Shown: piece by piece, positions 25,780 through 34,076 of the stretch
How positions within the stretch are numbered: position 1 is the stretch's first letter
Layout of the letters: every line of letters begins with the position of its first letter
From: Rubricoccus sp963708165
GTDB taxonomy: Bacteria; Bacteroidota; Rhodothermia; Rhodothermales; Rubricoccaceae
DNA: 64,000 nucleotides
Direction of reading: 5' to 3'
NCBI GenBank assembly: GCA_963708165.1
Contig: OY970187.1
Span: forward strand, 3,038,001 to 3,102,000
The notes under the pieces: generated by a model
Database searches by the model: none
What the model saw: only the letters and a program-made list of their open reading frames with translations
What the model was told of the DNA's origin: nothing
Translations under genes and position numbers: made by a program

Positions 25780-27353
25780 TACAGCGTTCCCTCGCGGGCC
25801 ATCGCGCGGACGTGCTCGGCGCGCTCGCCGATGGCCTCCAGTGCCTCTGGCGTTTTGCGGTCGAGGTTGCGGAGCTGGAAGTTCATCCGGTTGTTGCCCG
25901 CTAGCGTCTCGCGGTGGCGCGAGAGGAAGTCCCAGTAGAGTGTCGTAAACGGGCATGCCTTCTCGCCAGAGGCCTCCTTGGGGTTGTAGGCGCAGCCGGA
26001 GCAGTAGTTGCTCATCCGGTTGACGTAGGCGCCGCTGGCGACGTACGGCTTGGTGGTGAACAGGCTGCCGGTCGCGAACTGGCTCATGCCCATCACGTTG
26101 GGCAGCGTGACCCACTCCACGCTGTCGACGTAGTAGGCCATGTACCACTCGTGGACCTCTAGCGGCTCTACGCCGAGGAGTTGCGCGAAGAGGCCGGTCA
26201 CCATCAGGCGCTGGATGTGGTGCGCGTAGGCGTGCTCCTGGAGCTGCGTGACCACGTCGCGGACGCAGGCCATCTTGGTTTCGCCAGTCCAGTAGAACTC
26301 CGGCAGCGGCTCGTGGGCGTCCAGCGCGTTGTCGGTGTGGAGCCGGTCGTGGTAGACGGTGTAGATGCCGCGCATGAACTCGCGCCAGCCCAGGATCTGG
26401 CGGATGAAGCCCTCGGCGGCATTGAGAGGCACCTTGCCTGCTCGGTAGGCGGCCTCCACGCGGCGTGCCATCGCCAGAGGCTCGATGAGTTTGACGTTCA
26501 TCGCGGGCGAGATGAGTGCGTGGTACAGCCACGGCTGCTCGGTCCACATCGCGTCCTGGAATGTGCCGAAGGTGGGAAGGCGCTCGGTGACAAAGGTCTC
26601 GAAGGCGCTCTCGGCGGCCTCTGGCGTGACGGGCCACGCGAACGACTCGGTCTGGCCCCAGCCGTCGGGAAACTGCTCGTTCACCATCGCGACCACGTCG
26701 TTCGAGAGGCCGCTGGCGGCAGGTCGCTTGGCGTCGGGCAGGAGGCCGGGGCCGCGCTTGCCAAACGACTGCTGGTTCTCGCTGTCCAGCGACCACGAGC
26801 CGCCCTCGGGTCCGTCCGCGTCGTCCAGCAGGATGCCGTGGCGTTTGCGCATCTCGCGGTAGAAGTCGAACATCAGGACGCGCTTGCGGCCCTCGATCCA
26901 GTCGGCGAACTCGGTGCGGGAGCAGGCGAAATGGTCGTCCTCTCGGAGGTCGAGCGGGACGCCTTCGGCCTCGCACACCTCGCGGATCTCGGCTTCTAGC
27001 GCGAGTCGCCCGGCCTCCACCATGGCGACGGAAGCGGGCGCGTGCTCGCGGATCTTCGCGCGCAGAAACTCGGGAAGCGACGCCGCAGCGCCAGAGGCCT
27101 GGCCATCGCCGCCAGAGGCCTCTGGCGGGAGTTCCTGGTAGTCCACCGTCCAGCCCTCGTCACGGCGCGCGTCAGCGAAGTGACGCATGGCGCTGAAGAA
27201 ATAGGCCAGCCTCTGGCGGTGGTTGGGGAAGAGGTCGGCCTCGTGGCGGACCTCGGCCATGCAGATCACGGTTTCGGCCGGGTCGGCGTCGCGGAGGGCG
27301 GGGTGATCGGGCGCGAGGTGGTCGCCGAGGACGAGGACGAGGCGGGCAGGCAT
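25779..27353 (-). CDS. FeS-containing prokaryotic photolyase/cryptochrome (FeS-BCP, (6-4) photolyase type)
   Basis: A 524-residue flavoprotein of the bacterial cryptochrome/(6-4) photolyase group. The N-terminal Rossmann part starts LVLVLGDHLAPDHPAL. Four cysteines expected to hold a 4Fe-4S cluster are seen in TKMACVRD, SNYCSGCAYNP and KACPF, and the FAD-binding helical domain contains GWREFMRGIY and ANMG-like text LPNVMGMSQFATG. Family members repair (6-4) photoproducts with light or act as photoreceptors. The stop codon is shared with a palindrome. Downstream of it on the minus strand there is no co-transcribed gene. Confidence 0.92.
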   Translation of the reverse strand: MPARLVLVLGDHLAPDHPALRDADPAETVICMAEVRHEADLFPNHRQRLAYFFSAMRHFADARRDEGWTVDYQELPPEASGGDGQASGAAASLPEFLRAKIREHAPASVAMVEAGRLALEAEIREVCEAEGVPLDLREDDHFACSRTEFADWIEGRKRVLMFDFYREMRKRHGILLDDADGPEGGSWSLDSENQQSFGKRGPGLLPDAKRPAASGLSNDVVAMVNEQFPDGWGQTESFAWPVTPEAAESAFETFVTERLPTFGTFQDAMWTEQPWLYHALISPAMNVKLIEPLAMARRVEAAYRAGKVPLNAAEGFIRQILGWREFMRGIYTVYHDRLHTDNALDAHEPLPEFYWTGETKMACVRDVVTQLQEHAYAHHIQRLMVTGLFAQLLGVEPLEVHEWYMAYYVDSVEWVTLPNVMGMSQFATGSLFTTKPYVASGAYVNRMSNYCSGCAYNPKEASGEKACPFTTLYWDFLSRHRETLAGNNRMNFQLRNLDRKTPEALEAIGERAEHVRAMAREGTL

Positions 27354-27484
27354 CTAGCAGGGAAGAGGTGCCCGTCCCGCACGCGCCAGAGGCCGCCGCC
27401 GTTCGCCGTCTGTACGATCTCAGGGTCTGCCGGGTGACGCGAGCGCTGCTGCCTCTGGCGCCAGTCCTTTGTCTCCCGGCCTCG

Positions 27485-28234
27485 CTAACGAGGCCGCGCG
27501 TGCGCGAAGCCCCCATCGACCGAGATCGTCTCGCCGGTGATCCAGCCTGCGCGCTCGCGGTCGAGCAGCAGCGTCAGCGCACCCACCAGATCGTCTGGCT
27601 CGCCGATGCGGCCGAGCGGGTGCATGGACGCCGAGGCTTCCACCGCGGCTTCGCTCGCCACCAGGCGTCCCGCCAGAGGCGTTCTCACGAGGCCGGGCGC
27701 CACGGCGTTGACGCGGATGCCCTTGGAGGCGTAGGTCGCTGCCGCGGCGCGCACCATGCCTTCGATGCCCGCCTTGGCGGCGGCGACGGCTTCGTGGTTG
27801 GCGAGCCCGTAGCGGCCCGCCACGCTCGACATCAGCACGACCGATCCGCCCTTGGGCTCGGCGTTTTTCGTCATCACGCTCGCGGCGGCCTTGAGCGCAT
27901 GAAAGGCCGTGAACAGGTTGAGTCGCATCGTCTCCTCGAACGCCTCCACCTTCATGGCATGCGCAGGCTTCAGGTCGATGCTGCCGACGAGGTTGACCAC
28001 GCCGTCGACGCGTCCGTGGCGCTCCATCGCGCCCTTGACCAGGGACTCGACCTGCGGGTAATCTGTCGCGTCGAGCGTGAACGCTTCGGCGCCGATTTCT
28101 CCCGCGAGCGACGAGAGTTTCTCAGGCGTGCGCGCGCCGAGCACAATGGTCGCGCCAGAGGCGGAAAGCGCGCGCGCGAGCGCAGAACCGATGCCGCCGG
28201 AGCCGCCGAGGAGAACGTGAACAGGTGCAGTCAT
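27485..28234 (-). CDS. Short-chain dehydrogenase/reductase-like protein lacking the catalytic tyrosine
   Basis: A 249-residue Rossmann protein with the NAD(P) motif GGSGGIGSALA (10-20) and the NAG-like NLVGSI. The active-site serine is present (S136/S137 in LMSSVAG) and the lysine at K154, but the tyrosine of YxxxK is valine (NHEAVAAAK, V150). The C-terminal half is well conserved (GIRVNAVAPGLVRTPLA, TGETISVDGG). I recall an SDR subgroup with the NHEAIAAAK text, so this may be a natural variant with altered or no redox chemistry. Confidence 0.88.
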   Translation of the reverse strand: MTAPVHVLLGGSGGIGSALARALSASGATIVLGARTPEKLSSLAGEIGAEAFTLDATDYPQVESLVKGAMERHGRVDGVVNLVGSIDLKPAHAMKVEAFEETMRLNLFTAFHALKAAASVMTKNAEPKGGSVVLMSSVAGRYGLANHEAVAAAKAGIEGMVRAAAATYASKGIRVNAVAPGLVRTPLAGRLVASEAAVEASASMHPLGRIGEPDDLVGALTLLLDRERAGWITGETISVDGGFAHARPR

Positions 28235-28272
28235 AAAAGCGCCAGAAGCCTCTGGCGGAAGAGCCCGAAGGC

Positions 28273-28824
28273 TTAGTTGGCAGGAAGGAGGACGGTGTCC
28301 ACGATGTGGACGACACCGTTGGCAGCGTCGAGATCGGCGCGGACGACCGCTGCGCGTGCGCCGCCAGAGGCCACCGCCGGAGGCGTGCCGGGAAGCACAT
28401 CGAGCATGGTGCCGTTAGATGTCTCGACGCTTTGCTCGAAGTCCATGTCGGGGCTCAGCACGCGAAAGGGGAGAACGTGCGCGCGCAAGAGAGACCGGAG
28501 GCCGTCCATGTCTGCGCGAGCGGCAGCGAGGTCGATGGCCTCGAAGGCGGCATCGGAGGGCGCGAACAGTGTGAACGGGCCCTCGGCACTGAGTTCAGTA
28601 TCCAGCCCCGTCTCGCGCAGCAGCGCGGCGAGTGTTTTCAGGTCCGAGGCGCCTGCAACCTGGCTCACGACCGTCGCGCCGCCCGAGGCCTCTGGCGCGC
28701 CAGAGGCGGGTAGTGCTTCGATGGTGTTTGCCGCCTCGGCGATGGAGCCGTCGGGTGCGGGCGTGTCGTCGGCGCCGCACGCCGCCAGAGGCAGCAGGGC
28801 GAGAAGAAGCAGGAGGCGTGTCAT
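28273..28824 (-). CDS. Fasciclin-domain lipoprotein
   Basis: A 183-residue lipoprotein with signal MTRLLLLLALLPLAAC and a single FAS1 domain (about 57-183): TLAALLRETGLDTEL, FTLFAPSDAAFEAI, LLRAHVLPFRVL, GVVHIVDTVLLP. FAS1 domains mediate adhesion or surface interactions. The start at 28824 gives the lipobox; the longer upstream frame is not needed. The linker between signal and domain (about 20-55) is Ala/Ser/Pro-rich and partly encoded by motif copies (PASGAPEASGG). Confidence 0.9.
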   Translation of the reverse strand: MTRLLLLLALLPLAACGADDTPAPDGSIAEAANTIEALPASGAPEASGGATVVSQVAGASDLKTLAALLRETGLDTELSAEGPFTLFAPSDAAFEAIDLAAARADMDGLRSLLRAHVLPFRVLSPDMDFEQSVETSNGTMLDVLPGTPPAVASGGARAAVVRADLDAANGVVHIVDTVLLPAN

Positions 28825-28957
28825 GCAAGGCGGGGAGGGCGCGAGCGCTGTAGGGCTCTGAGCGCAGAAGGGTTCCGTCGGGCGCGTGAGAACAGCGTGG
28901 ACCTCTGGGAGCCGGAACGGCGAAGGTAGAGAGGACCCCCTCAATACCTCCCTGGAT

Positions 28958-29701
28958 ATGAAACTCGTTCTCCTCGCTCTCGTCGTCCTTTTAGCTGTTC
29001 CGCCGGTCTCGGCGCAGCTCACGCCCCGCGTCATGACGGGTACTCCGTCGTCGGCAACCATCAACCCGGCCGCGATTCGGCTCCAGCAGGACATCGCGCA
29101 GATTACCCGCCTCCGTCACACCGGCCGCGAGACGATGACGGTTTCGGGTGCTAGTGGGAGCGCCACCCCGGACCTCCTCGTCGCCCCCTCTGGCGCGTGG
29201 GTCTACAAGGCCGAGATCGGAGAGCGGGCTGATAGGCCTTGCCACATCAAGCTCTACTACGCGGCTATCGAGAACGGCGAGATCGCATCGGGCGACGTTC
29301 AATGGTCGCCGTGCGACCAGAACCGCCGGAGCCTGAAAATTACAGAGGGCTCAGCGTACATCCCGAGAGCGACGGCGTCGGGAGCGGCCTTCGTCGGCGC
29401 TCTCGATGGGCTCGCCGTCTGCACGCGGAACAGCAACGATCGGCTGAAAGGCATCCGGTTGGAACGTGGCAAGCTCGTCGACTTCTCTGGATCGTCTGTA
29501 GAAGCCGTAGCGGGCTCTCCGTCGCCGGGCGAGGCTGTGCAGCGCCGCTGCAATGACTGGGACACGGCCGTCGCGTGCCCGGCTGGAAAGGTTCTCGTCG
29601 GCGTTGAGATGCAACGGGACACCTGGACGCGCCGCGGGTACACGGAGGAATACTTGGTCGGTCTTTCGCCGGTCTGCGCCGGGCTCCGCATTAGTCGCTA
29701 G
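28958..29701 (+). CDS. Secreted protein of unknown function with paired cysteines
   Basis: A 247-residue exported protein with signal peptide MKLVLLALVVLLAVPPVSAQ. The mature part has six cysteines (RPCHIKLYY, SPCDQNR, AVCTRN, RRCNDW, ACPAGKV, PVCAGL) that could form disulfides outside the cell. The phrase CPAGKVLVGVEMQRD resembles carbohydrate- or calcium-binding ridged domains, but I recognise no family. It contains few motif copies and has somewhat lower GC than its neighbours. Confidence 0.75.
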   Translation: MKLVLLALVVLLAVPPVSAQLTPRVMTGTPSSATINPAAIRLQQDIAQITRLRHTGRETMTVSGASGSATPDLLVAPSGAWVYKAEIGERADRPCHIKLYYAAIENGEIASGDVQWSPCDQNRRSLKITEGSAYIPRATASGAAFVGALDGLAVCTRNSNDRLKGIRLERGKLVDFSGSSVEAVAGSPSPGEAVQRRCNDWDTAVACPAGKVLVGVEMQRDTWTRRGYTEEYLVGLSPVCAGLRISR

Positions 29702-29794
29702 CCCACGCCGCCGCATTCGCACACGCGCGCCAGAGGCCCCGCTGCCTCTGGCGCGATCTCGTTGTGCGGAGCGTCGGGTCGCGGCGCTTCTTCA

Positions 29795-29812
29795 GCCTCT
29801 GGCGCCAGAGGC
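29795..29812. terminator. Palindrome sharing a base with the maf stop codon
   Basis: GCCTCTGGCGCCAGAGGC ends at 29812, the first base of CTA (29812-29814), the reversed TAG of the maf gene. It sits in the 110-bp convergent gap after the secreted protein gene. Confidence 0.8.
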
Positions 29813-30405
29813 TACCCGACCGTCACGAGGTCGGCGAACGACGCCTGCAGCGTGCGGTAAAGCCGGTGCAGCGGCAGCCCGACGACGTTGAAGAAGTCGC
29901 CCTCGATGCGCGAGACGAACAGCGAGCCCAGGTCGTCCTGGATGCCGTAGGCGCCGGCCTTGTCCATCGGCGAGCCGGTCGCGACGTAGGCTGCGATCTC
30001 GGCCTCCGCCAGAGGCGCAAACGTGACCGCCGTGGCCTCGTGCGCCGTCACGCGCCGCTCGCCGTGGATCAGTGCGAGGCCTGTGTAGACGGTGTGGCTG
30101 CGTCCCGAAAGCCGCGCGAGCGTGGCGCGAGCAGCCTGGGATGTGGGCGGCTTGCCTAGTACCTCACCGTCCAGCACGACGATGGTGTCGGCACCCAGGA
30201 CGAGCGCATCGGGCCTCTGGCGCGCGATGTCCTGCGCCTTGCGCAGCGCGATGGCGGCAGCACCGGGGCCGGGCGCGGTCTCGTCGGGCCACGTTTCGTC
30301 GGCGCCGCTGGGCAGCACCTCGAAGTCGAGCCCGAGGCGGGCCAAGAGAGAGCGCCGCCGTGGCGACGCGGAGGCGAGGACGAGAGGGGCGTGGAGCTGC
30401 AGCAC
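29812..30405 (-). CDS. Maf-family nucleotide pyrophosphatase
   Basis: A 197-residue house-cleaning enzyme that hydrolyses non-canonical or selected dNTPs/NTPs to monophosphates. Signatures are LASASPRRRSLLARLG, the catalytic LGADTIVVLDGEVLGKP, SGRSHTVYTG, and SPMDKAGAYGIQDDLG near the C-terminus. Length is standard. It may be dTTP/UTP-type (YhdE) or the YceF type; I did not resolve which. Confidence 0.93.
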   Translation of the reverse strand: MLQLHAPLVLASASPRRRSLLARLGLDFEVLPSGADETWPDETAPGPGAAAIALRKAQDIARQRPDALVLGADTIVVLDGEVLGKPPTSQAARATLARLSGRSHTVYTGLALIHGERRVTAHEATAVTFAPLAEAEIAAYVATGSPMDKAGAYGIQDDLGSLFVSRIEGDFFNVVGLPLHRLYRTLQASFADLVTVG

Positions 30406-30470
30406 AGTCGAGCGCGAAGGGCTCCGAACCTAGCCCGCGGCAGCGCCAAGCTGGGCGCGCTTTGGGCCGC

Positions 30471-30561
30471 CAGAGGCGAGCTCCACCAGAGGCGAGCTAC
30501 ACCAGAGGCGAGCTACGCAGAGGCGCTACACCAGAGGTGAGCTACACCAGAGGCGGGCTCA
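30471..30561. repeat. Six tandem 14-16 bp units carrying a degenerate motif
   Basis: Units of the form CAGAGGCGAGCTACAC run from 30471 to the stop codon of the Lnt-like gene. The units keep CCAGAGG but lose the preceding CG, showing local tandem amplification of a motif-containing segment rather than independent copies. The array overlaps the 3' end of the Lnt-like gene by three bases. Confidence 0.88.
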
Positions 30562-32226
30562 GCTTCCAGGCACGCGGCGCATCCGCGTTGTGGAGCGGCG
30601 GCGCGGTGCCTTCTTGGGACGCACGCGGTTGACGTACCAGAAGGCCGCGTTGCCCACGACGCCCAGGAGCAGCGCGAGCTGGCCGATCCAGTCACCGTAG
30701 CGCACGTAGAGCGTGCGGCCGGAGTAGATCGGGGCTTCGACGCGCGTGCCCTCGGGCACACTCGTCGAGACGAGGTGCGTGGTGCGCCCGTCGGGTAGCA
30801 CCAGCGCGGAGCCTTCGCTCGGGGCAGCCACCACGACCGCTCGGCCTGTCTCCAGCGCCCGCAGCCTCATAAAGGCCAGGTGCTGGCGCCGCCCCGCGAG
30901 TCCGCCAGAGGCGGGCGACATCGCGACGAGGAGGTTGGCACCGTCGTTGACGAAGCGGCGCGTGTGGTCACCGAACACAGATTCGTACCCCAGCGACGCC
31001 GCCAGATGCGTGCGCCCGGCCGGCAGCAGCGTGCGGCGCGTTCCCAGCTTGAACGCAGGCACGGAGTCGCCCACGTTGTGCGCAATAGAGGTCGGTACGG
31101 CTTCCAGGATCGGGATCCGGCGCGACTGGTCATACCGCACGACGCTTTCGCCAGAGGGCTGGAACAGCAGCGCGGACTGCTGCGAGCGGCTCATCGGAAG
31201 CGGAAAGAACTTGGCCATCTTCTCGGTTCTTCCTCTGTCGTCCACGGCGGTTCTCGCGCCCGTCAATAGCGGCGTGCGGCGGCGCTCAGACCACGTCGCG
31301 AGCCGGGCGTACAGCTCCTGCTCCCGCTCCAGATCTCCGTAGACGGGAAGCGAGTTGCGGGGCCAGATGAGCAGATCCGGACGAGGGACTTCGCTCGCAC
31401 TTCCGAAGCGGCTGGCGACCGTCTCGTCAGCAGCCCACTCCGCGAGGAGGGCATCGGAGACGCGAGCGAGGTGCATCACGCGCTCCTCGTCTTGCGGGTC
31501 TTCCCAACGGTCGGCCGCGATGTCTGGCTGAACGATGCCGATGCGGATGTATCCGGGCGGTGTGCCGCTGCCCGATGTGCGAACGGTGCCGTACAGGGCT
31601 GCCAGCACGACGATGGCGGAGAACGCAGCGACCGCCGTACCTCGGTCGGCCCAGCGACGGTTGGTGGGCGCCCGGTTGGCTTCCAGCGCCTTGAAGGCTG
31701 CGATGTTGAGCGCGAGCACCCACGCCGAGAGCAGCAACACGCCCCCTACTTCCACGGCCTGGATAAACGGCAGCGCGAGTGCCTGCGTGTGCCCTAACAG
31801 AGACCACGGCGTCCCGATAGGGAGGTGGAGCAGCAGGAACTCTGCAGCGATTACGTTCACCGCGAGGGCGGCCAGCCCCCATCGCATACCAAACCGATCC
31901 CGAGCCCAGGCCGCGGCCCAGAAGGCAGCCGTCACGGGCAGGGGCACCAGGAGCAACCCGAAGCCTGCGAGCGCCGACTGCAACTCGTTGGGCAGGTGCA
32001 ACGCCCAAAACCCCGTCGCCGCCGACGCCACCAGAAACACGGCGTAGATCTCGCGGGCCAGCGAAAGCGATGCTCTGCGGTCGGCCCAGCGGGAGAGCAG
32101 CGGCACGAGCGCGACCCACGCCAGCGGGTAAAAGCCGACGGGAGGGAAGCTCAGCGACAAGGCCAAGCCTCCTGCGAGAGACCAACCGAGCGAGCCGAAA
32201 GGGCGAGGTCTGTGGCGGGAACTCAT
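30559..32226 (-). CDS. Apolipoprotein N-acyltransferase-like protein with all catalytic residues lost
   Basis: A 555-residue protein with about six N-terminal transmembrane helices, a nitrilase-like periplasmic domain and a final helix, the architecture of Lnt, which adds the third acyl chain to lipoproteins. The catalytic triad is missing: WPEx is WPRN (R290), the lysine region reads RYDQSRRIP with no lysine at about 367, and the nucleophile CYES is GYES (LGYESVFGD, G413). The TNDAWFG-type loop is MSPASGG. It is therefore a probable pseudoenzyme, perhaps regulatory or repurposed. Reading frame is intact with no decay, so it seems to be maintained. Start ATG at 32226. Confidence 0.85.
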   Translation of the reverse strand: MSSRHRPRPFGSLGWSLAGGLALSLSFPPVGFYPLAWVALVPLLSRWADRRASLSLAREIYAVFLVASAATGFWALHLPNELQSALAGFGLLLVPLPVTAAFWAAAWARDRFGMRWGLAALAVNVIAAEFLLLHLPIGTPWSLLGHTQALALPFIQAVEVGGVLLLSAWVLALNIAAFKALEANRAPTNRRWADRGTAVAAFSAIVVLAALYGTVRTSGSGTPPGYIRIGIVQPDIAADRWEDPQDEERVMHLARVSDALLAEWAADETVASRFGSASEVPRPDLLIWPRNSLPVYGDLEREQELYARLATWSERRRTPLLTGARTAVDDRGRTEKMAKFFPLPMSRSQQSALLFQPSGESVVRYDQSRRIPILEAVPTSIAHNVGDSVPAFKLGTRRTLLPAGRTHLAASLGYESVFGDHTRRFVNDGANLLVAMSPASGGLAGRRQHLAFMRLRALETGRAVVVAAPSEGSALVLPDGRTTHLVSTSVPEGTRVEAPIYSGRTLYVRYGDWIGQLALLLGVVGNAAFWYVNRVRPKKAPRRRSTTRMRRVPGS

Positions 32227-32359
32227 ACGGCGAGAGGAGAGAGAGGTGCAGACGGTATCGGCGTGAGCGTCCCAAAATGAAAAAGTGGCAGGCACCAGGC
32301 GCCTTAGCCAAGCTCAATGGAACGCCTGGGTTCCAGCTTCTGGCGCCGTCATGCGATCC

Positions 32360-32391
32360 GGCCTCTGGCGCATGGCACTCGCCAGAGGCCG
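32360..32391. repeat. Motif hairpin with 9-base loop upstream of the ParA gene
   Basis: GGCCTCTGGCG pairs perfectly with CGCCAGAGGCC across a 9-base loop, 60 bp before the GTG start. Unlike most intergenic pairs it is a spaced hairpin in a 5' leader in the divergent Lnt-like/ParA region (32227-32450), which holds no other feature I can support. Confidence 0.8.
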
Positions 32392-32450
32392 CGCGCTCCT
32401 GCTCCGGAGCTGGAACGCTCTATCTTGACGATCTCGACCCCTCGACATCT

Positions 32451-33644
32451 GTGGCTACGCTCACCATCTGCAACCACAAAGGCGGAACCGGTAAAACGAC
32501 CTCCTCTGTGCATCTCGCCGCCGCCTTCGGGCTGATGGGTCACCGGGTGCTCCTCGTCGACCTCGACCCGCAGGGCTTCCTCACGCGCACCGTCGACGCC
32601 AACGAGCCGGCGACCGAGCACTCGTCGCTGGCGCTGATCCACCCCGAGGGCGACTTGCGCCAGATCCCGGTTCAGACGTTCCCGCACTTCGACGTGTTGG
32701 GCGCGTCGATGTCGATGACGCGGGAGCAGCGGCGCTTGACACGGCCCACGGACGTGTTCTGGATGCGCGAGACGCTCGCGCAGGGGCACGACTACGATTT
32801 GATTCTGATCGACACGGCAGCGGCCGTCTCGGTCTTTACGATGAACGCGCTCGTCGCCTCCGATGCCGTGCTTATCCCGGTCACGCCCGAGTACCAGCCC
32901 GTCGTCGGTGCAGAGCAGACGTGGCAGACGTGCGGCTTGGTACGCAGCAAGCTCAACCCCGGCCTGCAAGTGCCGCGCTTTCTGCTCACGCAGGTGGATG
33001 GCCGTCTGAGCCGTCACGCCCGCTACTCCGAGTACCTCAAGGAGAAGTACTCCGCGAGCATACTGGAGACGCCCATCCGCACCAGCTCGTCGCTGGCGGT
33101 CGCCGCCCGCGCGGGCCGCACCGTCTTCGACGCCAAGGTGATGACGCGAGGCGCGCTGGACTACGCTCACGCCGCAGCCGAGACGGCGCGCGTGTTCTTC
33201 CCGCCCCTGATTGCCCCTGCGCCCGTCGAAGGCGCCTACGATCCCGGCGAGGACCTGGGCGAGGACCCCGGCCCACCGCCCACCGAGCCGACGCCGCCTG
33301 CACCCCAGACAACACAGCGCACCGCGCCCTCGGCGCAACCCGCCTCTGGCGTCTCTGCCGTTGCCGCGCCGCCATCGCCAGCACCTGTCGCGAACGCGTC
33401 CGCGAAGATGTTTCAGCACGCCCCCATTCCCGGCTACAACCGCATAGCGCCACACGTGCAACCTCGGCAGGAGACGTTCGAGGATCCCTTCGCAGATCCC
33501 GAAGTCGCCATCCAGAAGGCCGCCGAGGCTAGAGGCGCAGGGCGCCGGACAAACCCGTCGCAAGCGCGCTCGTTTTCGCCTTTGCGCCCACTGGGCAAAG
33601 ACGGCGCCTCAGGCCCCGAGGAGCGCGATCCGTTCTGGAAGTGA
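32451..33644 (+). CDS. Orphan ParA/Soj-family ATPase with long Pro-rich tail
   Basis: A 397-residue ATPase. The GTG start at 32451 gives MATLTICNHKGGTGKTT, the deviant Walker A, placed at the usual position; the AT-poor upstream frame has no better start. Walker A' LLVDLDPQG and Walker B LILIDTAAA follow. After about residue 260 comes a disordered Pro/Ala/Glu-rich extension (APAPVEGAYDPGEDLGEDPG ... DPFWK) not found in standard ParA. No parB or parS-like site is seen, so it may position a protein cargo instead of DNA. The stop TGA abuts a palindrome. Confidence 0.9.
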   Translation: MATLTICNHKGGTGKTTSSVHLAAAFGLMGHRVLLVDLDPQGFLTRTVDANEPATEHSSLALIHPEGDLRQIPVQTFPHFDVLGASMSMTREQRRLTRPTDVFWMRETLAQGHDYDLILIDTAAAVSVFTMNALVASDAVLIPVTPEYQPVVGAEQTWQTCGLVRSKLNPGLQVPRFLLTQVDGRLSRHARYSEYLKEKYSASILETPIRTSSSLAVAARAGRTVFDAKVMTRGALDYAHAAAETARVFFPPLIAPAPVEGAYDPGEDLGEDPGPPPTEPTPPAPQTTQRTAPSAQPASGVSAVAAPPSPAPVANASAKMFQHAPIPGYNRIAPHVQPRQETFEDPFADPEVAIQKAAEARGAGRRTNPSQARSFSPLRPLGKDGASGPEERDPFWK

Positions 33645-33662
33645 GCCTCTGGCGCCAGAGGC
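33645..33662. terminator. Palindrome abutting the ParA stop codon
   Basis: TGA (33642-33644) is followed immediately by GCCTCTGGCGCCAGAGGC, 24 bp before the stop of the convergent rhodanese gene. Confidence 0.82.
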
Positions 33663-33686
33663 TGTAACGGGCCCCTGGCGAGAAGC

Positions 33687-34076
33687 CTAGCGGGAGGTCT
33701 GGGCGCCTGCGGCAGCCAACTCGCCGTACCCACCGACGTTGAAGACCTCGGTATGGCCCAGTTCCTCCAGCACTTTGGCGGCACGCCCCGAGCGCATGCC
33801 AGAGGCGCAATACACGTAGACGGGCTCGCCGACGGGAAGCGCCGCGGCGCGGTCGCGGAAGTCGCCTGAAGTCACGTTGAGGTTGACGGCGCCCGCGAGG
33901 TGCCCGCCTGCAAACTCGTCAGGCGTGCGTACATCTAACAGCAGGGCGCTGGGCTCATACGCCTCGACGAACGCCTGGGGCGAGAGCGCGTCGCCGCCGC
34001 TCATGAGGCGCTGGATAAGCACAAAGGCGAGAATCGCGGCGATCGCGATGACGGTAAAGATGGGGAAGCGCTTCAT
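33687..34076 (-). CDS. Membrane-anchored rhodanese-like protein
   Basis: A 129-residue protein with an N-terminal transmembrane helix (about 5-22) and one rhodanese domain: LLLDVRTPDEFAGGHLAGAVNL, active-site loop VYCASGMRSGRAA with cysteine, and VFNVGGYGEL. It probably handles sulfane sulfur at the outer face of the inner membrane. Its start overlaps the stop of the upstream thioesterase gene (ATGA). Confidence 0.9.
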   Translation of the reverse strand: MKRFPIFTVIAIAAILAFVLIQRLMSGGDALSPQAFVEAYEPSALLLDVRTPDEFAGGHLAGAVNLNVTSGDFRDRAAALPVGEPVYVYCASGMRSGRAAKVLEELGHTEVFNVGGYGELAAAGAQTSR

